A DNA stretch of 60,266 nucleotides from Oscillatoriales cyanobacterium CG2_30_40_61 (GTDB lineage Bacteria; Cyanobacteriota; Cyanobacteriia; Cyanobacteriales; Microcoleaceae): assembly GCA_001873365.1 (NCBI GenBank), contig MNYZ01000005.1, forward strand, positions 1 through 60,266. The letters run 5' to 3'. This document shows, in pieces, positions 29,657-40,400 of this stretch. How positions within the stretch are numbered: the first letter of the stretch is position 1; every line of letters begins with the position of its first letter. The notes under the pieces are model-generated. The model was given only the letters and a program-made list of their open reading frames with translations, made no database searches and was not told the origin of the DNA. A program made the position numbers and the translations under genes.

Positions 29657-30136
29657 CTAAAATCCCAAAGTTAAAGACTTATCAATGGGAAGGGCGGCAC
29701 CAATTCCCAACCACAGTGTAACTAAAGTTCCAAATAAGAAAACAGCAGTCGCCACAGGACGACGGAAGGGGTTTTGGAACTTATTAACGTTCTCAATGAA
29801 AGGAACCACAATTAAACCCAGAGGAATCGAAGACATCAACATAATTCCTAACAATTTATTGGGAACAACCCGCAAAATTTGGAACGTTGGCCACAGATAC
29901 CATTCGGGTAAAATTTCTAACGGGGTAGCAAAAGGATTAGAGGGTTCTCCCACCATGGCGGGGTCAAGAACAGATAAAGCCACTACTAAACCGAAGGTTC
30001 CCAAAATCACTACCGGGAACGTATATAACAAATCATTCGGCCAAGCAGGTTCACCATAGTAGTTGTGACCCATGCCCTGAGCTAGTTTCGCCCGAAGAAC
30101 TGGATCGCTGAGATCCGGCTTTTTTAAGATGGACAT
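29657..30136 (-). CDS. petD: Cytochrome b6f subunit IV
   Basis: Subunit IV of the cytochrome b6f complex in the thylakoid. The 159-residue protein starts [12 protein letters not shown] (ATG 30136, family start), carries LPEWYLWP, the PEWY motif of the quinol-oxidising Qo site, and three membrane segments. ATG 30136 is 10 bp after an AAGGAGCG ribosome-binding site; an upstream ATG at 30172 is less likely. It follows petB on the same strand, 159 bp away, as a petBD operon. Confidence 0.97.
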   Translation of the reverse strand: MSILKKPDLSDPVLRAKLAQGMGHNYYGEPAWPNDLLYTFPVVILGTFGLVVALSVLDPAMVGEPSNPFATPLEILPEWYLWPTFQILRVVPNKLLGIMLMSSIPLGLIVVPFIENVNKFQNPFRRPVATAVFLFGTLVTLWLGIGAALPIDKSLTLGF

Positions 30137-30295
30137 AATTAAAATACGCTCCTTCTGGGAAAATTTAACCAATTATTGCTAGTCTTTTGAGTTTAACAAA
30201 AGCTACTCCCAAACCGTTAGAGAAAACTTAACTTTCTCAAAATGACCACCGATGCAGGAGTAGCGCTCAACCCAATCCTAGCCCATCCCTGGAAT

Positions 30296-30964
30296 TTAGA
30301 GGGGGCCAGAAATCCCTTGCTTCCGAATCATCAGGAAGTGGGCCAACATAAAGACCGCAATCAGCCAAGGCAGGACAAAGGTATGTAAGCTATAGAAACG
30401 GCTTAGGGTGCTTTGACCCACGGCCGTACCACCCCGCATCAGTTCCACAATAGTTGAACCGACAATGGGAATCGCTTCAGGAACCCCGGATACAATTTTC
30501 ACCGCCCAGTAACCGACCTGATCCCAAGGCAGAGAATAACCAGTTACCCCAAAGGAAACCGTAATCACGCCTAAAATCACACCCGTAATCCAGGTTAATT
30601 CCCGGGGCTTTTTGAAACCGCCGGTGAGATAAACGCGGAAAACGTGCAGGATCATCATTAACACCATCATGCTGGCAGACCAGCGATGGATGGAGCGAAT
30701 TAACCAACCAAAGCTCACATCCGTCATAATGTATTGAACGGAAGTGAAAGCTTCTGTGACGGTCGGTCTATAATAGAACGTCATCGCAAATCCAGTGGCA
30801 AACTGGATTAAAAAGCAAACTAAAGTGACTCCACCCAAGCAATAAAAGATGTTGACATGAGGGGGTACATACTTACTCGAAATGTCATCATCAAGTGCTT
30901 GGATATCCAGCCGTTCATCAAACCACTTGAAAGTCTGAGATTCTTTGATTCCCTTAGAAAACAT
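30296..30964 (-). CDS. petB: Cytochrome b6
   Basis: The 222-residue protein is the diheme b subunit of the b6f complex. It keeps the four heme b ligands His93, His107, His194 and His209 and Cys42 (equivalent to the covalent heme c_n cysteine) in [10 protein letters not shown]. The N-terminus [21 protein letters not shown] matches cyanobacterial PetB. It is divergent from ctpA across 353 bp. Confidence 0.98.
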   Translation of the reverse strand: MFSKGIKESQTFKWFDERLDIQALDDDISSKYVPPHVNIFYCLGGVTLVCFLIQFATGFAMTFYYRPTVTEAFTSVQYIMTDVSFGWLIRSIHRWSASMMVLMMILHVFRVYLTGGFKKPRELTWITGVILGVITVSFGVTGYSLPWDQVGYWAVKIVSGVPEAIPIVGSTIVELMRGGTAVGQSTLSRFYSLHTFVLPWLIAVFMLAHFLMIRKQGISGPL

Positions 30965-31317
30965 GAAGCTAGAATTCCTAAAAATAAATGGCTGCCTATT
31001 ATTATTCCTTTAAGACATCATGAATAGATATCTTTAGATGGGACTGTCTGAAGCCAGAATTCTCTGGCAATCAAAAAGCCATCACTATCAGGAATAGGGG
31101 GGTCGGTTTGATCCGATTGACAGCTTAGGCTAAAAGACTTGCGTGTTCTCCCCTACCCTAAAAAATGTAACATAACTTTAACTCAATTTTCACAAAAGTC
31201 GGGAATCAACCGGTCCCGGATCGAATCCCCCAGGAATAAGGTTGAAAACCAAGCTGTGAAAGACCTTAAATCGGTTGATCTCCCAATCTAATTTAAAAGC
31301 AACGTTAAATCACCACC
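30965..31317. other. Divergent petB-ctpA intergenic region
   Basis: 353 bp that should hold both promoters. I found no gene and no tRNA. ATGTAACATAACTTTAAC near 31166 has paired TAAC/TTAC-type boxes of the kind seen in high-light regulatory sites of cyanobacteria; this is a weak reading by eye. Confidence 0.4.
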
Positions 31318-32553
31318 ATGCACAAGCGCGTTTTTCCCATAGCATTTCTAATAATTTTGCAAGTTAGCTTAATCTGGATCACTTGGACAAATCCGGTTCT
31401 GGCCTTGACCGAAGACCAAAAAATCTTGAGTGAAAGTTGGCGAATTATTAATCGCGCCTATGTGGATGAAAGTTTCAACCATCAAAACTGGTGGTCTATC
31501 CGCGAGAAACTCATCCGCCAACCCTTCAAAAACCGCGAGGATACATATTCTGCCATTGAGAAGATGTTAGCCACCTTGGATGACCCATTTACCCGGTTAT
31601 TACGACCGGATCAATATCGCAGTTTACAGGTGAGTACCTCTGGGGAATTGATGGGGGTGGGATTACAAATTGCCCAGGACGGGGAAACGGGCAATTTAAC
31701 CGTTATTGCCCCCATTGATGGTTCTCCAGCAGAAGCCGCGGGTATTCAACCCCAGGATCGGATTTTGAAAATTGATGGCTTGGCTACCTCTGAGTTAACT
31801 CTTGATGAAGCCGCGGCCCGGATGCGAGGGCAAAGGGGAAGTCAAGTGACTTTAACTGTATTACGCCCTGACCACAAAACCCCGAAAAATATTACTTTAG
31901 TTCGTGATCGCATTGCCCTAAACCCCGTCATTACGGAACTGCGTTCTGATTTGGGAAACACTCCCTTAGGTTATATTCGTTTAAGTCAATTTAGTGCGAA
32001 TGCTACCGAAGAAGTTGCCCAGGGAATTCAATCTTTAGAAAAAAAAGGGGCAAAAGCCTATATTTTAGATTTGAGAAATAATCCGGGGGGATTATTACAA
32101 TCGGGGATAGAAATAGCCCGACTTTGGTTAGATGAAGGCACGATTGTTTATACCGTTAATCGTCAAGGGTTATTGGGGAGTTTTGAAGCGGTGGGTTCGG
32201 CTTTAACTCAAGCTCCTTTAGTGGTATTAGTCAACCCAGGAACTGCGAGTGCCAGTGAAATTTTAGCGGGGGCTTTACATGACAATCATCGAGCAATTTT
32301 AGTCGGGGAAAAAACCTTTGGCAAGGGGTTAATTCAATCCTTATTTGATTTATCCGATGGTTCGGGATTAGCAGTAACCGTTGCTAAGTATGAAACTCCC
32401 AATCATACTGATATTAACAAATTAGGAATTATGCCCGATCGCGTAATTCCTTCGGATCCCTTACTCAGAAATCAAGTAGCAACCGAAGCAGATCAGCAAT
32501 ATCAAGCCGCTTTGGAATTGCTATCTTCTCAATTTGTGGTAGCTCAAAATTAA
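31318..32553 (+). CDS. ctpA: Carboxyl-terminal processing protease CtpA
   Basis: The 411-residue S41 peptidase has a signal peptide (about 1-30, ending PVLALT), a PDZ domain (about 100-190, LMGVGLQI and GIQPQDRILKIDG) and the catalytic core with Ser313 in TASASEIL and Lys336 in KTFGKG. CtpA trims the C-terminal extension of photosystem II D1 in the lumen so the manganese cluster can assemble. Paralogues CtpB and CtpC exist, so the letter is inferred from the petB neighbourhood and similarity. Confidence 0.92.
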   Translation: MHKRVFPIAFLIILQVSLIWITWTNPVLALTEDQKILSESWRIINRAYVDESFNHQNWWSIREKLIRQPFKNREDTYSAIEKMLATLDDPFTRLLRPDQYRSLQVSTSGELMGVGLQIAQDGETGNLTVIAPIDGSPAEAAGIQPQDRILKIDGLATSELTLDEAAARMRGQRGSQVTLTVLRPDHKTPKNITLVRDRIALNPVITELRSDLGNTPLGYIRLSQFSANATEEVAQGIQSLEKKGAKAYILDLRNNPGGLLQSGIEIARLWLDEGTIVYTVNRQGLLGSFEAVGSALTQAPLVVLVNPGTASASEILAGALHDNHRAILVGEKTFGKGLIQSLFDLSDGSGLAVTVAKYETPNHTDINKLGIMPDRVIPSDPLLRNQVATEADQQYQAALELLSSQFVVAQN

Positions 32554-32592
32554 TAGGTAATGGGTAATGGGTTGGGGACTGATAACTGGTAC

Positions 32593-32645
32593 GGGCGGGT
32601 TATTTTAGATCTTTGTTAATCACTGAAATCTTAATTAACCCGCCC
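32593..32645. repeat. GGGCGGGTT / AACCCGCCC repeat element, copy 1
   Basis: GGGCGGGTTA and TAACCCGCCC enclose AGATCTTTGTTAATCACTGA and more. The interior is homologous in reverse orientation to the element at 57871-57923 (AGATTT...GTTAATAACAAAAATCT pattern). Confidence 0.65.
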
Positions 32646-32650
32646 CTACA

Positions 32651-32670
32651 ATTGATAACTGATAACTGAT
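32651..32670 (+). repeat. TAACTGA heptamer tract
   Basis: ATTGATAACTGATAACTGAT, three units of the heptanucleotide family that also occurs at 43553-43610, 57960-58058 and 59961-60040. It ends 6 bp before the next start codon. Confidence 0.7.
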
Positions 32671-32676
32671 TTTTGT

Positions 32677-34092
32677 ATGTTGGATTATGATTTGGTGATT
32701 TTAGGAGGGAGTTTAACCGGACGCTATGCTGCCTTATTGGGGAGTCAAATGCAAGGGCGAATTGCTTTAGTAGAACCGGAAAAAACGGGGTATTGCGGGT
32801 TATTTTCCAGGGTTTTATCTCTCCCTAAACTTGAGCCTATATCGGTCTGGGGCGAGTCGAATATTAAGAGAAAACCACTTAAACCTGGGGTCGATTTGGT
32901 TAGAAACAATTGCGAGGAAATTTATTCCCATCAACGGTTAGGGGCTGGGGGAGTGGATGTGATTGTGGGTGAGGGTGAATTTATCAAATCTCCCCGTTTG
33001 GGATTTAAAGTTAATAATCGGATATTGCGATCGCGCAATTATTTATTAGCTCCAGATTCTATCCCTAAAATTCCTCCAATTGAAGGGTTATTATCCACAG
33101 GATTTATCACTCCAGAAACCTTAGATTTGTTTTTAGAAAAATTGCCGAATTTATCAGAAACAATACCCCAAAGCTTAGCAATTATTGGAGGTGATCCCAA
33201 AGGAATTGAATTAGCTCAAGATTTCGCTCGTTTAGGTTTAGAGGTGATCATAATTACCTCAGCTACTCAAATTTTATCCCAAGCAGATCCCGATGCGGTA
33301 CAGTTGATTCAAGGTCAATTAGAAGCCGAGGGAGTCAAGATTTTAACCCAAACTCCAATTATTCAGGTTAAAAAAATTGCCGATAAAAAATGGATTCAAG
33401 CGGGAAATACGGCTTTAGAAGTTGATGAAATTTTGGTAAGTTGCGGTTCTCAAACTGATGTGGAATCCTGGAATTTAAGCGGGGTCGGTGTTGATTTTAA
33501 AGGGAATCATTTATGGGTAAATCAAAAACTACAAACCAGCAATCCTAGTATTTATGGATGTGGACAAATTTTAGGGGGATATCCTTTTGAACATATCGCC
33601 CAATATGAGGCACAAATTGCCCTGAAAAATACCCTATACTGGCCGAGGTTTCAGGTTGATTATCAAGGCATCCCTTGGGCGGTTTTTTCTGATCCCAAAT
33701 TAGCACAGGTGGGGTTAACAGAAACCCAAGCTAAACGACGTTATGGAACTCAAGTTATTGTAGAGCAACAATCCCTAAAAATGATCGCTCAGGCGCAAAT
33801 TTCCGGGGAAACAACGGGATTTTGTAAACTCGTGGGTTTGGCTAATGGTAAACTTTTAGGGGCTACGGTGGTGGGTTCCCTGGGGAGTGAGTTGATTAAT
33901 ACCCTAGCTTTGGCAATTAGTCAAGGGGTAAACCTAAAAAAACTAGGTGAATTTCCCCCGATTTTTCCCAGCTTTTCCGAAGTTTATCATCAAGGTGCGA
34001 TCGCTTGGCTACATCAACGCCGTTGTCAAAATACGGTATTATTTGATTGGACAGAAAATCTGTTTTATTGGCGACGATATTGGGGCAATTAA
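32677..34092 (+). CDS. FAD/NAD(P)-dependent oxidoreductase without redox disulfide
   Basis: A 471-residue protein with the fold of dihydrolipoamide dehydrogenase/mercuric reductase: FAD motif VILGGSLTGRYAA (7-19), NAD motif AIIGGDPKGIELAQDFARLG (about 168-187), YGCGQILGGYPFEHIAQYEA, and the C-terminal dimerisation domain. The redox Cys-x4-Cys of the family is missing: only Cys40 is in GYCGLFSRVLSLPK. The C-terminal HPTxSE His is also replaced (FPSFSE). So it should not reduce disulfides or mercury; the true substrate is unknown. Confidence 0.82.
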   Translation: MLDYDLVILGGSLTGRYAALLGSQMQGRIALVEPEKTGYCGLFSRVLSLPKLEPISVWGESNIKRKPLKPGVDLVRNNCEEIYSHQRLGAGGVDVIVGEGEFIKSPRLGFKVNNRILRSRNYLLAPDSIPKIPPIEGLLSTGFITPETLDLFLEKLPNLSETIPQSLAIIGGDPKGIELAQDFARLGLEVIIITSATQILSQADPDAVQLIQGQLEAEGVKILTQTPIIQVKKIADKKWIQAGNTALEVDEILVSCGSQTDVESWNLSGVGVDFKGNHLWVNQKLQTSNPSIYGCGQILGGYPFEHIAQYEAQIALKNTLYWPRFQVDYQGIPWAVFSDPKLAQVGLTETQAKRRYGTQVIVEQQSLKMIAQAQISGETTGFCKLVGLANGKLLGATVVGSLGSELINTLALAISQGVNLKKLGEFPPIFPSFSEVYHQGAIAWLHQRRCQNTVLFDWTENLFYWRRYWGN

Positions 34093-34100
34093 GAATTAAA

Positions 34101-34619
34101 ATGTTTAACATGAAAGTTCAAAAAATACAACCTTTAACCCAGGCAACAATTATCAGTTTTAGTTTTTTATTATTAACTGTTACGGGTTGCCAAAAACCAG
34201 CGGCTCAAGTTCAGTTAGGTCAAGATCAAGAATGTTTTGGATGTGATTTTAGTGGAAAAAGTTTGCAAGGGAAAAATTTAACCGGGGCTAAATTGAATAA
34301 TTCTAACTTTAGTAAAGCGGATTTAAAAAGAGTTAATTTCAAGGGAGCATTTTTAGATACTGTTGATTTTACCGGGGCTAATTTAACCGGAGCAGATTTA
34401 AGTGAAACTACTTTAAATCAAGCCAATTTAACCAATGCTAATTTGAGTCAAGCGAATCTGACCGGGGCATTTATTCGAGGGGCTAAACTGAATAATGCTA
34501 AACTGAATGGGGCGACGTTTAAAGATGCGGATTTGAACTCAGCCGATTTAACTGGAGCAGACCAGAAAGGAGCTAATTTTCAAGGGGCAATTATGCCGGA
34601 TGGTTCGATTCAAAAATAA
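34101..34619 (+). CDS. Pentapeptide-repeat lipoprotein
   Basis: The 172-residue protein has a lipoprotein signal (LLLTVTGCQKP; Cys at residue 31 from ATG 34101) and then about 20 A(N/D)LxG-type pentapeptides forming a right-handed beta-helix. The ATG at 34101 or 34110 is preferred; the longer frame overlapping the previous gene is unlikely. Lumenal or periplasmic pentapeptide lipoproteins are abundant in cyanobacteria; the role is unknown. Confidence 0.83.
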   Translation: MFNMKVQKIQPLTQATIISFSFLLLTVTGCQKPAAQVQLGQDQECFGCDFSGKSLQGKNLTGAKLNNSNFSKADLKRVNFKGAFLDTVDFTGANLTGADLSETTLNQANLTNANLSQANLTGAFIRGAKLNNAKLNGATFKDADLNSADLTGADQKGANFQGAIMPDGSIQK

Positions 34620-34640
34620 CTTATAGAAGGGAATCGGGAA

Positions 34641-34672
34641 TAGGTAATGGGTAATGGGTAATGGGTAATAGG
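34641..34672 (+). repeat. GGTAATG heptamer tract
   Basis: Four consecutive GGTAATG/GGTAATA units, a second heptanucleotide family (partial copy at 32556-32573 as well), between the pentapeptide and HAD genes. Confidence 0.7.
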
Positions 34673-34703
34673 CAATAAATAGGTTGTATACTCTATAATA
34701 ATC

Positions 34704-35354
34704 ATGCTGAAAGCGATTTTATTTGATTTGGATGGAACTCTGGTTAATAGTGACCCATTGCATTATCGGACTTGGGCAAAGGTTTTAGAAATTTATCAAT
34801 TAACCATTGATCATCGTTTTTATCAAACTCGAATTAGTGGTAGAACAAATGCTGAAATTGTAGCGGATTTATTTCCTGATTTTTCCGATGAAGATCTATT
34901 AAAAATGGTGGATTTGAAGGAATTCAAATTTAGAGAACTAGCAGTTGATTTGCAGCCCTTACCCGGGTTAACGGACTTTTTAGCTGGGGTGAGTCAACAA
35001 GGCTTGAAAACAGGTTTAGTTACCAATGCACCTCGGAAAAATACAGATTTTATCCTGGAAATTCTGAAGTTATCGAACTATTTTGATAGTGTGGTTTTGT
35101 CCGATGAAATTGGCATAGGTAAACCCGATCCGGCTCCCTATCAATATTGTTTGGAACAGTTGAATATTTTACCACAAGAAGCGATCGCTTTTGAAGATTC
35201 TCCCTCTGGAATTCGTTCTGCAATTGCTGCGGGGATTAAAACAATCGGGGTTGCTTCTACCCATAATCCTAATAGTTTAAAAGATTTGGGGGTAGGATTT
35301 GTAATTGAGGATTTTACCCAGATTGACCTACAAAAAATTCATGCTAAAATCTAA
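34704..35354 (+). CDS. HAD family hydrolase, beta-phosphoglucomutase-like
   Basis: The 216-residue protein has HAD motif I FDLDGTLVNS (Asp8, Asp10), a helical cap, motif II VTNAPR, motif III Lys in GIGKPDPAPY and motif IV FEDSPSGIRSA. This is the phosphatase/phosphoglucomutase subfamily. Substrate is not visible. The gene is followed by a remnant ATPase start (35384). Confidence 0.87.
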   Translation: MLKAILFDLDGTLVNSDPLHYRTWAKVLEIYQLTIDHRFYQTRISGRTNAEIVADLFPDFSDEDLLKMVDLKEFKFRELAVDLQPLPGLTDFLAGVSQQGLKTGLVTNAPRKNTDFILEILKLSNYFDSVVLSDEIGIGKPDPAPYQYCLEQLNILPQEAIAFEDSPSGIRSAIAAGIKTIGVASTHNPNSLKDLGVGFVIEDFTQIDLQKIHAKI

Positions 35355-35383
35355 TAGTATCTTGAATCTGAGGGGATAAAAAA

Positions 35384-35485
35384 ATGAAAATAGAATCTAT
35401 CTCGATTCAAAATTTTAAAATATTTGAAAATCTTGAAGTCTCCTTCAAAAATAAAACCAATTTTTGTGTTAAGTTTTCTCCCTGA
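35384..35485 (+). pseudogene. Truncated N-terminus of an AAA/SMC-type ATPase
   Basis: ATG 35384 follows GAGGGG and encodes MKIESISIQNFKIFENLEVS plus FKNK, then a new tail to TGA 35483. Residues 1-23 are close to the start of the ATPase at 17993 (MKVEAISIENFKRFDRLEVS). The Walker A would lie just downstream and is gone; the next bases belong to the convergent cyclase 3' end. So this is probably a deletion remnant of a related ATPase, perhaps a second defence module. Confidence 0.65.
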
Positions 35486-35494
35486 TATAATAGC

Positions 35495-37414
35495 TTATTC
35501 CCTATTTCCAGACATAACCATTTCCTGAATTAACCAATAGGTGGTCATTTTACCTTTTCCTTTGACTTCAATTTGTCCCCGTTGTTCAAAGATGTAAGAA
35601 TTTTTTAAGCGTTGATATGTAGCTTCGGTGACTTGAATTTTCCCCGGTAAACCGGAGGATTCCATCCTAGAAGCGACATTAACCGCATCCCCCCATAGAT
35701 CATAAATAAATTTTTTCACCCCAATTACTCCGGCAATTACTGACCCTGTATTGATGCCAATTCGGATTTGTAAAGGTTCATTATATTGGGTTTGAAAATT
35801 GGCGATCGCTCTTTGCATATCTAAAGCCATTTGAGCCATAGCTTCGGCATGATCTGGCTTGGCTAGGGGTAAACCTCCAACCACCATATAGGCATCCCCA
35901 ATGGTTTTAATTTTTTCTAAACCATGGTTTTCTGTGAGTTGATCAAACACCGAAAATACTTGATTTAATCGCTCCACTAATTCATCGGGTTGAATCCGAT
36001 TTGAAAGGGGCGTAAAACCCACAATATCGGCAAATAAAATTGTGACTTCATCAAATTTTTCAGCAATAGAACTGGTATCATATTTGAGGCGTTCTGCAAT
36101 GGATGGAGGTAGGATATTAAGTAATAACTTTTCTGAACGTTCCCGGCTTTCTTGGAGTGCTTTGTCGGTATTTTTACGTTCTAATTCGGCGCCTGCCCGG
36201 GCTGCAAAAATTCTTAAAACCAGTTCTCTGGTTTCGTCATTGATCATAGGGTTTGTATCCAAAATCGCAATATTACCGATCACATTTTTCATGGAATCTA
36301 TTAAGGGAATTCCTGCATAACTGCGGGTTGTTGATTCCAGTAAAGTTTTAATTTGGGGAAACTGATCAAAAATATGATCAGAACAACAATAATATTCTCC
36401 ATTGCCAATGACTTGACCACAAGGTGTTCCTACTAATTCATACTCAATATTATTAATAAAACCCTGATCAACCCAAAATGCTAGGGTGCGAAGTTTGGTT
36501 TTTTTAGGACTGGTAAATTCAGTTACCAAAGTATAATGAACCCCCAAGATTTCAGCTAGGGAATGAACACAGGAGCGAAAAAAATCATCTCCGGTTTTAG
36601 AAGCTGTTCCCTCTACAATTAATTTTAGGGCGTCTTCTCGACGTTTGCGATCGCTAATATCTCGCATCACAGTCAGGACTGAATTAAAAGAAATAGGGGA
36701 AATATTAACGGATAAATCTGTTTTTTTATTTTCGAGAATTAAACTATATTCAACTTCAATAGTTTCCTGGGTTTCCAAAGCGGTTTTAATCCCTCCCAAT
36801 AAAATATCAGCCTGTTTTTGGGGGAGAATATCATGAATAGTTTTGCCGATTCTTTCCTGTTCTGGCTGATATAATAATTGGGTATTGGGGGTAACCACTT
36901 TTAGATAATACCCATCGGCATCAAAAACAACAATTGATTCCTTCATGGCTTTAAATAAAGCATTAACTTCTGCCTCGGATTTTTCTAAGGCTTGATTTTG
37001 ATCTCTGAGGGTTTTCTGAAGGGCTTGAAGTTTTAATTGGGTTTGAACTCGAATTAAAACTTCTTCGAGTTGAAATGGTTTAGTAATATAGTCAATTCCT
37101 CCGACTTCAAAGGCTTTGACTTTATCCTTGACATCATCTCCAGCACTTAAAAATATAACGGGTACAGAACTGGTTTTGGGCTCAGATTTTAAGATTTTAC
37201 AGACATCATAACCGGTAATTTGGGGCATATTAATATCCAGAAGAATCAGATCAGGAATTACGGTTTTAGCGGCGATTAAAGCCACATTTCCATTAATCGC
37301 TTTCCGCACTTGGTATCCTTGCTGGACTAGGAAATCGGATAAAAAACGAATGTTGTCAATATTGTCATCAACAATTAGAATATCGGCTTTAAATTGATCA
37401 GTATTAATATCCAT
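35495..37414 (-). CDS. Response-regulator adenylate cyclase (REC-PAS-GAF-CHD)
   Basis: The 639-residue protein has a receiver (about 8-130; DDN, DINMP, ITKPF), a PAS domain (about 150-255), a GAF domain (about 265-420) and a class III cyclase homology domain (about 440-630). The CHD has FADIVGF and IGDAYMV with metal aspartates, LEKIKTIGD (purine-site Lys) and YDLWGDAVNVASR (purine-site Asp). The Lys/Asp pair is the ATP-selective pattern, so cAMP is the likely product. It is adjacent to a hybrid kinase on the same strand, 65 bp apart, which may phosphorylate it. Confidence 0.88.
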   Translation of the reverse strand: MDINTDQFKADILIVDDNIDNIRFLSDFLVQQGYQVRKAINGNVALIAAKTVIPDLILLDINMPQITGYDVCKILKSEPKTSSVPVIFLSAGDDVKDKVKAFEVGGIDYITKPFQLEEVLIRVQTQLKLQALQKTLRDQNQALEKSEAEVNALFKAMKESIVVFDADGYYLKVVTPNTQLLYQPEQERIGKTIHDILPQKQADILLGGIKTALETQETIEVEYSLILENKKTDLSVNISPISFNSVLTVMRDISDRKRREDALKLIVEGTASKTGDDFFRSCVHSLAEILGVHYTLVTEFTSPKKTKLRTLAFWVDQGFINNIEYELVGTPCGQVIGNGEYYCCSDHIFDQFPQIKTLLESTTRSYAGIPLIDSMKNVIGNIAILDTNPMINDETRELVLRIFAARAGAELERKNTDKALQESRERSEKLLLNILPPSIAERLKYDTSSIAEKFDEVTILFADIVGFTPLSNRIQPDELVERLNQVFSVFDQLTENHGLEKIKTIGDAYMVVGGLPLAKPDHAEAMAQMALDMQRAIANFQTQYNEPLQIRIGINTGSVIAGVIGVKKFIYDLWGDAVNVASRMESSGLPGKIQVTEATYQRLKNSYIFEQRGQIEVKGKGKMTTYWLIQEMVMSGNRE

Positions 37415-37479
37415 AAATCACTAACTTGACGACAGAGTGGGATAGCTCGGACTTTGACACAGGGGATGGTTTTATGGGG

Positions 37480-40400
37480 TTAGGGTTGTCCCCTGGTAAT
37501 CTGGGTACTCGTTAATTCTAAAATAGTTTGAAATTCAAAATTGATGTTTAACCGATTTAGGATACTGATTAATTCCTGATTTTCCGGGGGAATTTGAGCA
37601 ATTAAGTCGGCAATTTTTTCATCACTTCCTTGAGCCGCAGCATAATATAGTTCTCCTTGCCATTGGGGGGACATGGTAGTCAGGAGAGAACTTAAACTTT
37701 CTTGTGAACTAAGGGAAGAATTAGAACTTGATTTTTCTGGCTGGGTTTCATTTTCTTGATAAGTATATTGTACACCTAAATAGTGGCTAATTTTTTCCAG
37801 TAAATTGTCAACTTCTAGGGGTTTAGTGACAAAATCATCACAACCACAGGCTAAAATTTGTTCTTGATCCTCCTCAGGGACACTGGCGGTTAAAATGATA
37901 ATTTTAGTTTTTTGTCCTAGGGGTGTACCTTTAATTAATTTAGTAGCGGTTAACCCATCTATGACGGGCATTCTAACATCCATTAAAATTAAGTCTGGTT
38001 GCCAATTTTTCCAAGAATCAATAGCTTGTTGACCATTTTCTGCATTCTCAATTTTAAACCCCATATTTGATAATAATTCATTCAGTAATAAACGACTATC
38101 TACACGGTCATCGACTACTAAAATTTTATAGTCTGGCTGTCCAGGTGCAAGATGAATTGCTTTAACTTTATTTGTATTCACAGGCAATGAACCATACTCT
38201 AAGGAATGGTTCGGAATTTCAAAGCTAAATAAACTTCCGATTCCTAACTGACTTCTGACGTGAATATCTCCGCCCATAAGTTGTACATATTTTCGACTAA
38301 TTGCTAATCCTAATCCGGTTCCCTGATTAGAATTTCGTCCTGATTGAGTTTGTTTAAAGGGTTCAAAAAGCAGGTCAATTTCCTCGGTAGCAATTCCCGC
38401 CCCCGTGTCTTCAACTTCAAATAAAATAAACTCTAATTTCTGCTGATTCGTGGAATCAATAGCCAAATTTTCCCTATCTAAATCCTCTAAATTAGAAGTT
38501 AAGCAGGATTCGGGTTGCACAATTTGATATTCCCGTTTTACCCGGACTCGAATTTCCCCTTTAGTGGTAAATTTAATGGCATTACTTAACAAATTTAATA
38601 AAACCTGTCGTAATTTTCCTTCATCGGTTTCTAAATAACGGGGTAGGTCGGGTGCGTGCTCAAATTTTAATTCTAAGCCTTGGGATTCTGCCCGCATTTG
38701 CATCATTTTTCTTAACCCCTCTAGGAGATTAATTAAATCAAACTGATGTTGATTGAGGGTACTTCTTCCCGCTTCAATTTTAGACATTTCCAAGACATCA
38801 TTAATTAAGGTTAATAAATGTTCCCCAGCTTGATTGATAATTCCCACATATTTATGATGTTTGGAAGACAATAAAGGATCTTCATTCATTAATTGAGTAA
38901 ATCCTAAAATTGCATTCAAGGGTGTTCTTAACTCATGACTCATACTCGCTAAAAATTCCGATTTGGCTTGATTGGCTTTATCCGCCGCTACGACTGCTTT
39001 TTGTAGCTGAATCGATTGTTTTTGGGTAGTTTCTAATAATTCTGTTTGTTGTAAAGCTGCCCCCAACTGATTACTAATTTGGATAGCAATATTAATTTCT
39101 ACTTCCTTCCACTCACGAGGACTAGAGTTTTGGTAAGTGGCGAGTAAACCCCATAATTGATTGTTAGAGAAAATCGGAGTAATAATATAAGCTCTAGCAT
39201 GAAAACTCTCTAATAAGTTGATATAACATTGATTAAATCCAGCGTTATAAATATCAGTAACCGCACGGTAGTTAGCCCCCTGACTATATAGACCTCCTTG
39301 AGTATCTTTGAGATAAGTATCTTGGAGTCCAGAGGAATTGCTATAAGAATTATTTTCAAATCGTTTAACGGTACATCGTTCATTTTCTGTGGTATTTTCC
39401 TGTAATGAGGGATTGGTATTTTGTTCTTCAAATAAAGACATCCACCCCGGACTAACGGATTCGGCGATGAATTCTCCACTCCAATCCGGGCGAAACTGAT
39501 ACACTACAACCCGTTCACAATTAAGCACTCGTCTTAATTCTAAAGCTGTGGTGGAAAAAATTGTTTTTATATCTAAGGTTTGGCGGATTCTTTGAATTGC
39601 TTTTCCTAGGGCTTGTTCCCTTTCTAAACTTTCTTGTAAAGCAATTTGGGTATTTTTGCTATCGGTGATATCTTCAGAAATACACAACATATGGGTAATT
39701 TTTTGATTATTATTAATAATCGGAATTTTTTGTGTTCTTAGTATAAGGTGATCACCAGCTAGATTATGAATCATAAATTCTGGAATTTCTATTGGTTTTT
39801 GGTGATTTAAAATTTCTAAAATATGGGATCGAAAATAATCCGCTTGCTTCTGGGGTAAAAGACTATAAATATTTTTGCCTAAAATCTCGTCTCGATTGAC
39901 TCCAAATATGGTTTCACTCGATTTATTACACAGTTCAAATTTCCAATCATTCTCGACATTTTTCACATAGATAGCCAAGGGAATATTTTCAATAATGGTA
40001 TTTAAAAATTGTTGGGATTTAGCTAGTTTTTGATCCAATTTTTTCCGTTCGGTAATATTATTAAATGTACAAACAATTCGTTCTAATTTACCTGTGCTAT
40101 TAAACTGAGGATCGATATTTAGCAATAACCAAGCCCGTAGTTCAGAGGAATCGTCTTGAGCGAGTCCCAGAATTAAGTTGTGGATGGGTTTTCCTTGGGC
40201 AATTGCTTGATGAATAGGTTGCATTTTCTCGGTTAGGCGGTTCCCTTCTTCGTCAAGAAGTTGCCAAGGCAGGGCAAATATATTTTTTCCCTGTAATTCC
40301 GGTTCGGTTTGTAATAATAATTCTTGAGCGACTTGGTTACTCAAAATAATCGTTCCTTGGGGAGATAAAAGTAACACACCTACGGCCATTTCTCGAATCA

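Noticed and set aside
31195-31240. GGATCGAATCC as a tRNA T-loop
   Set aside because: No acceptor, D or anticodon stem can be built around it.
32677-34092. Mercuric reductase or dihydrolipoamide dehydrogenase
   Set aside because: The redox cysteine pair and catalytic His are missing and there is no mer operon.
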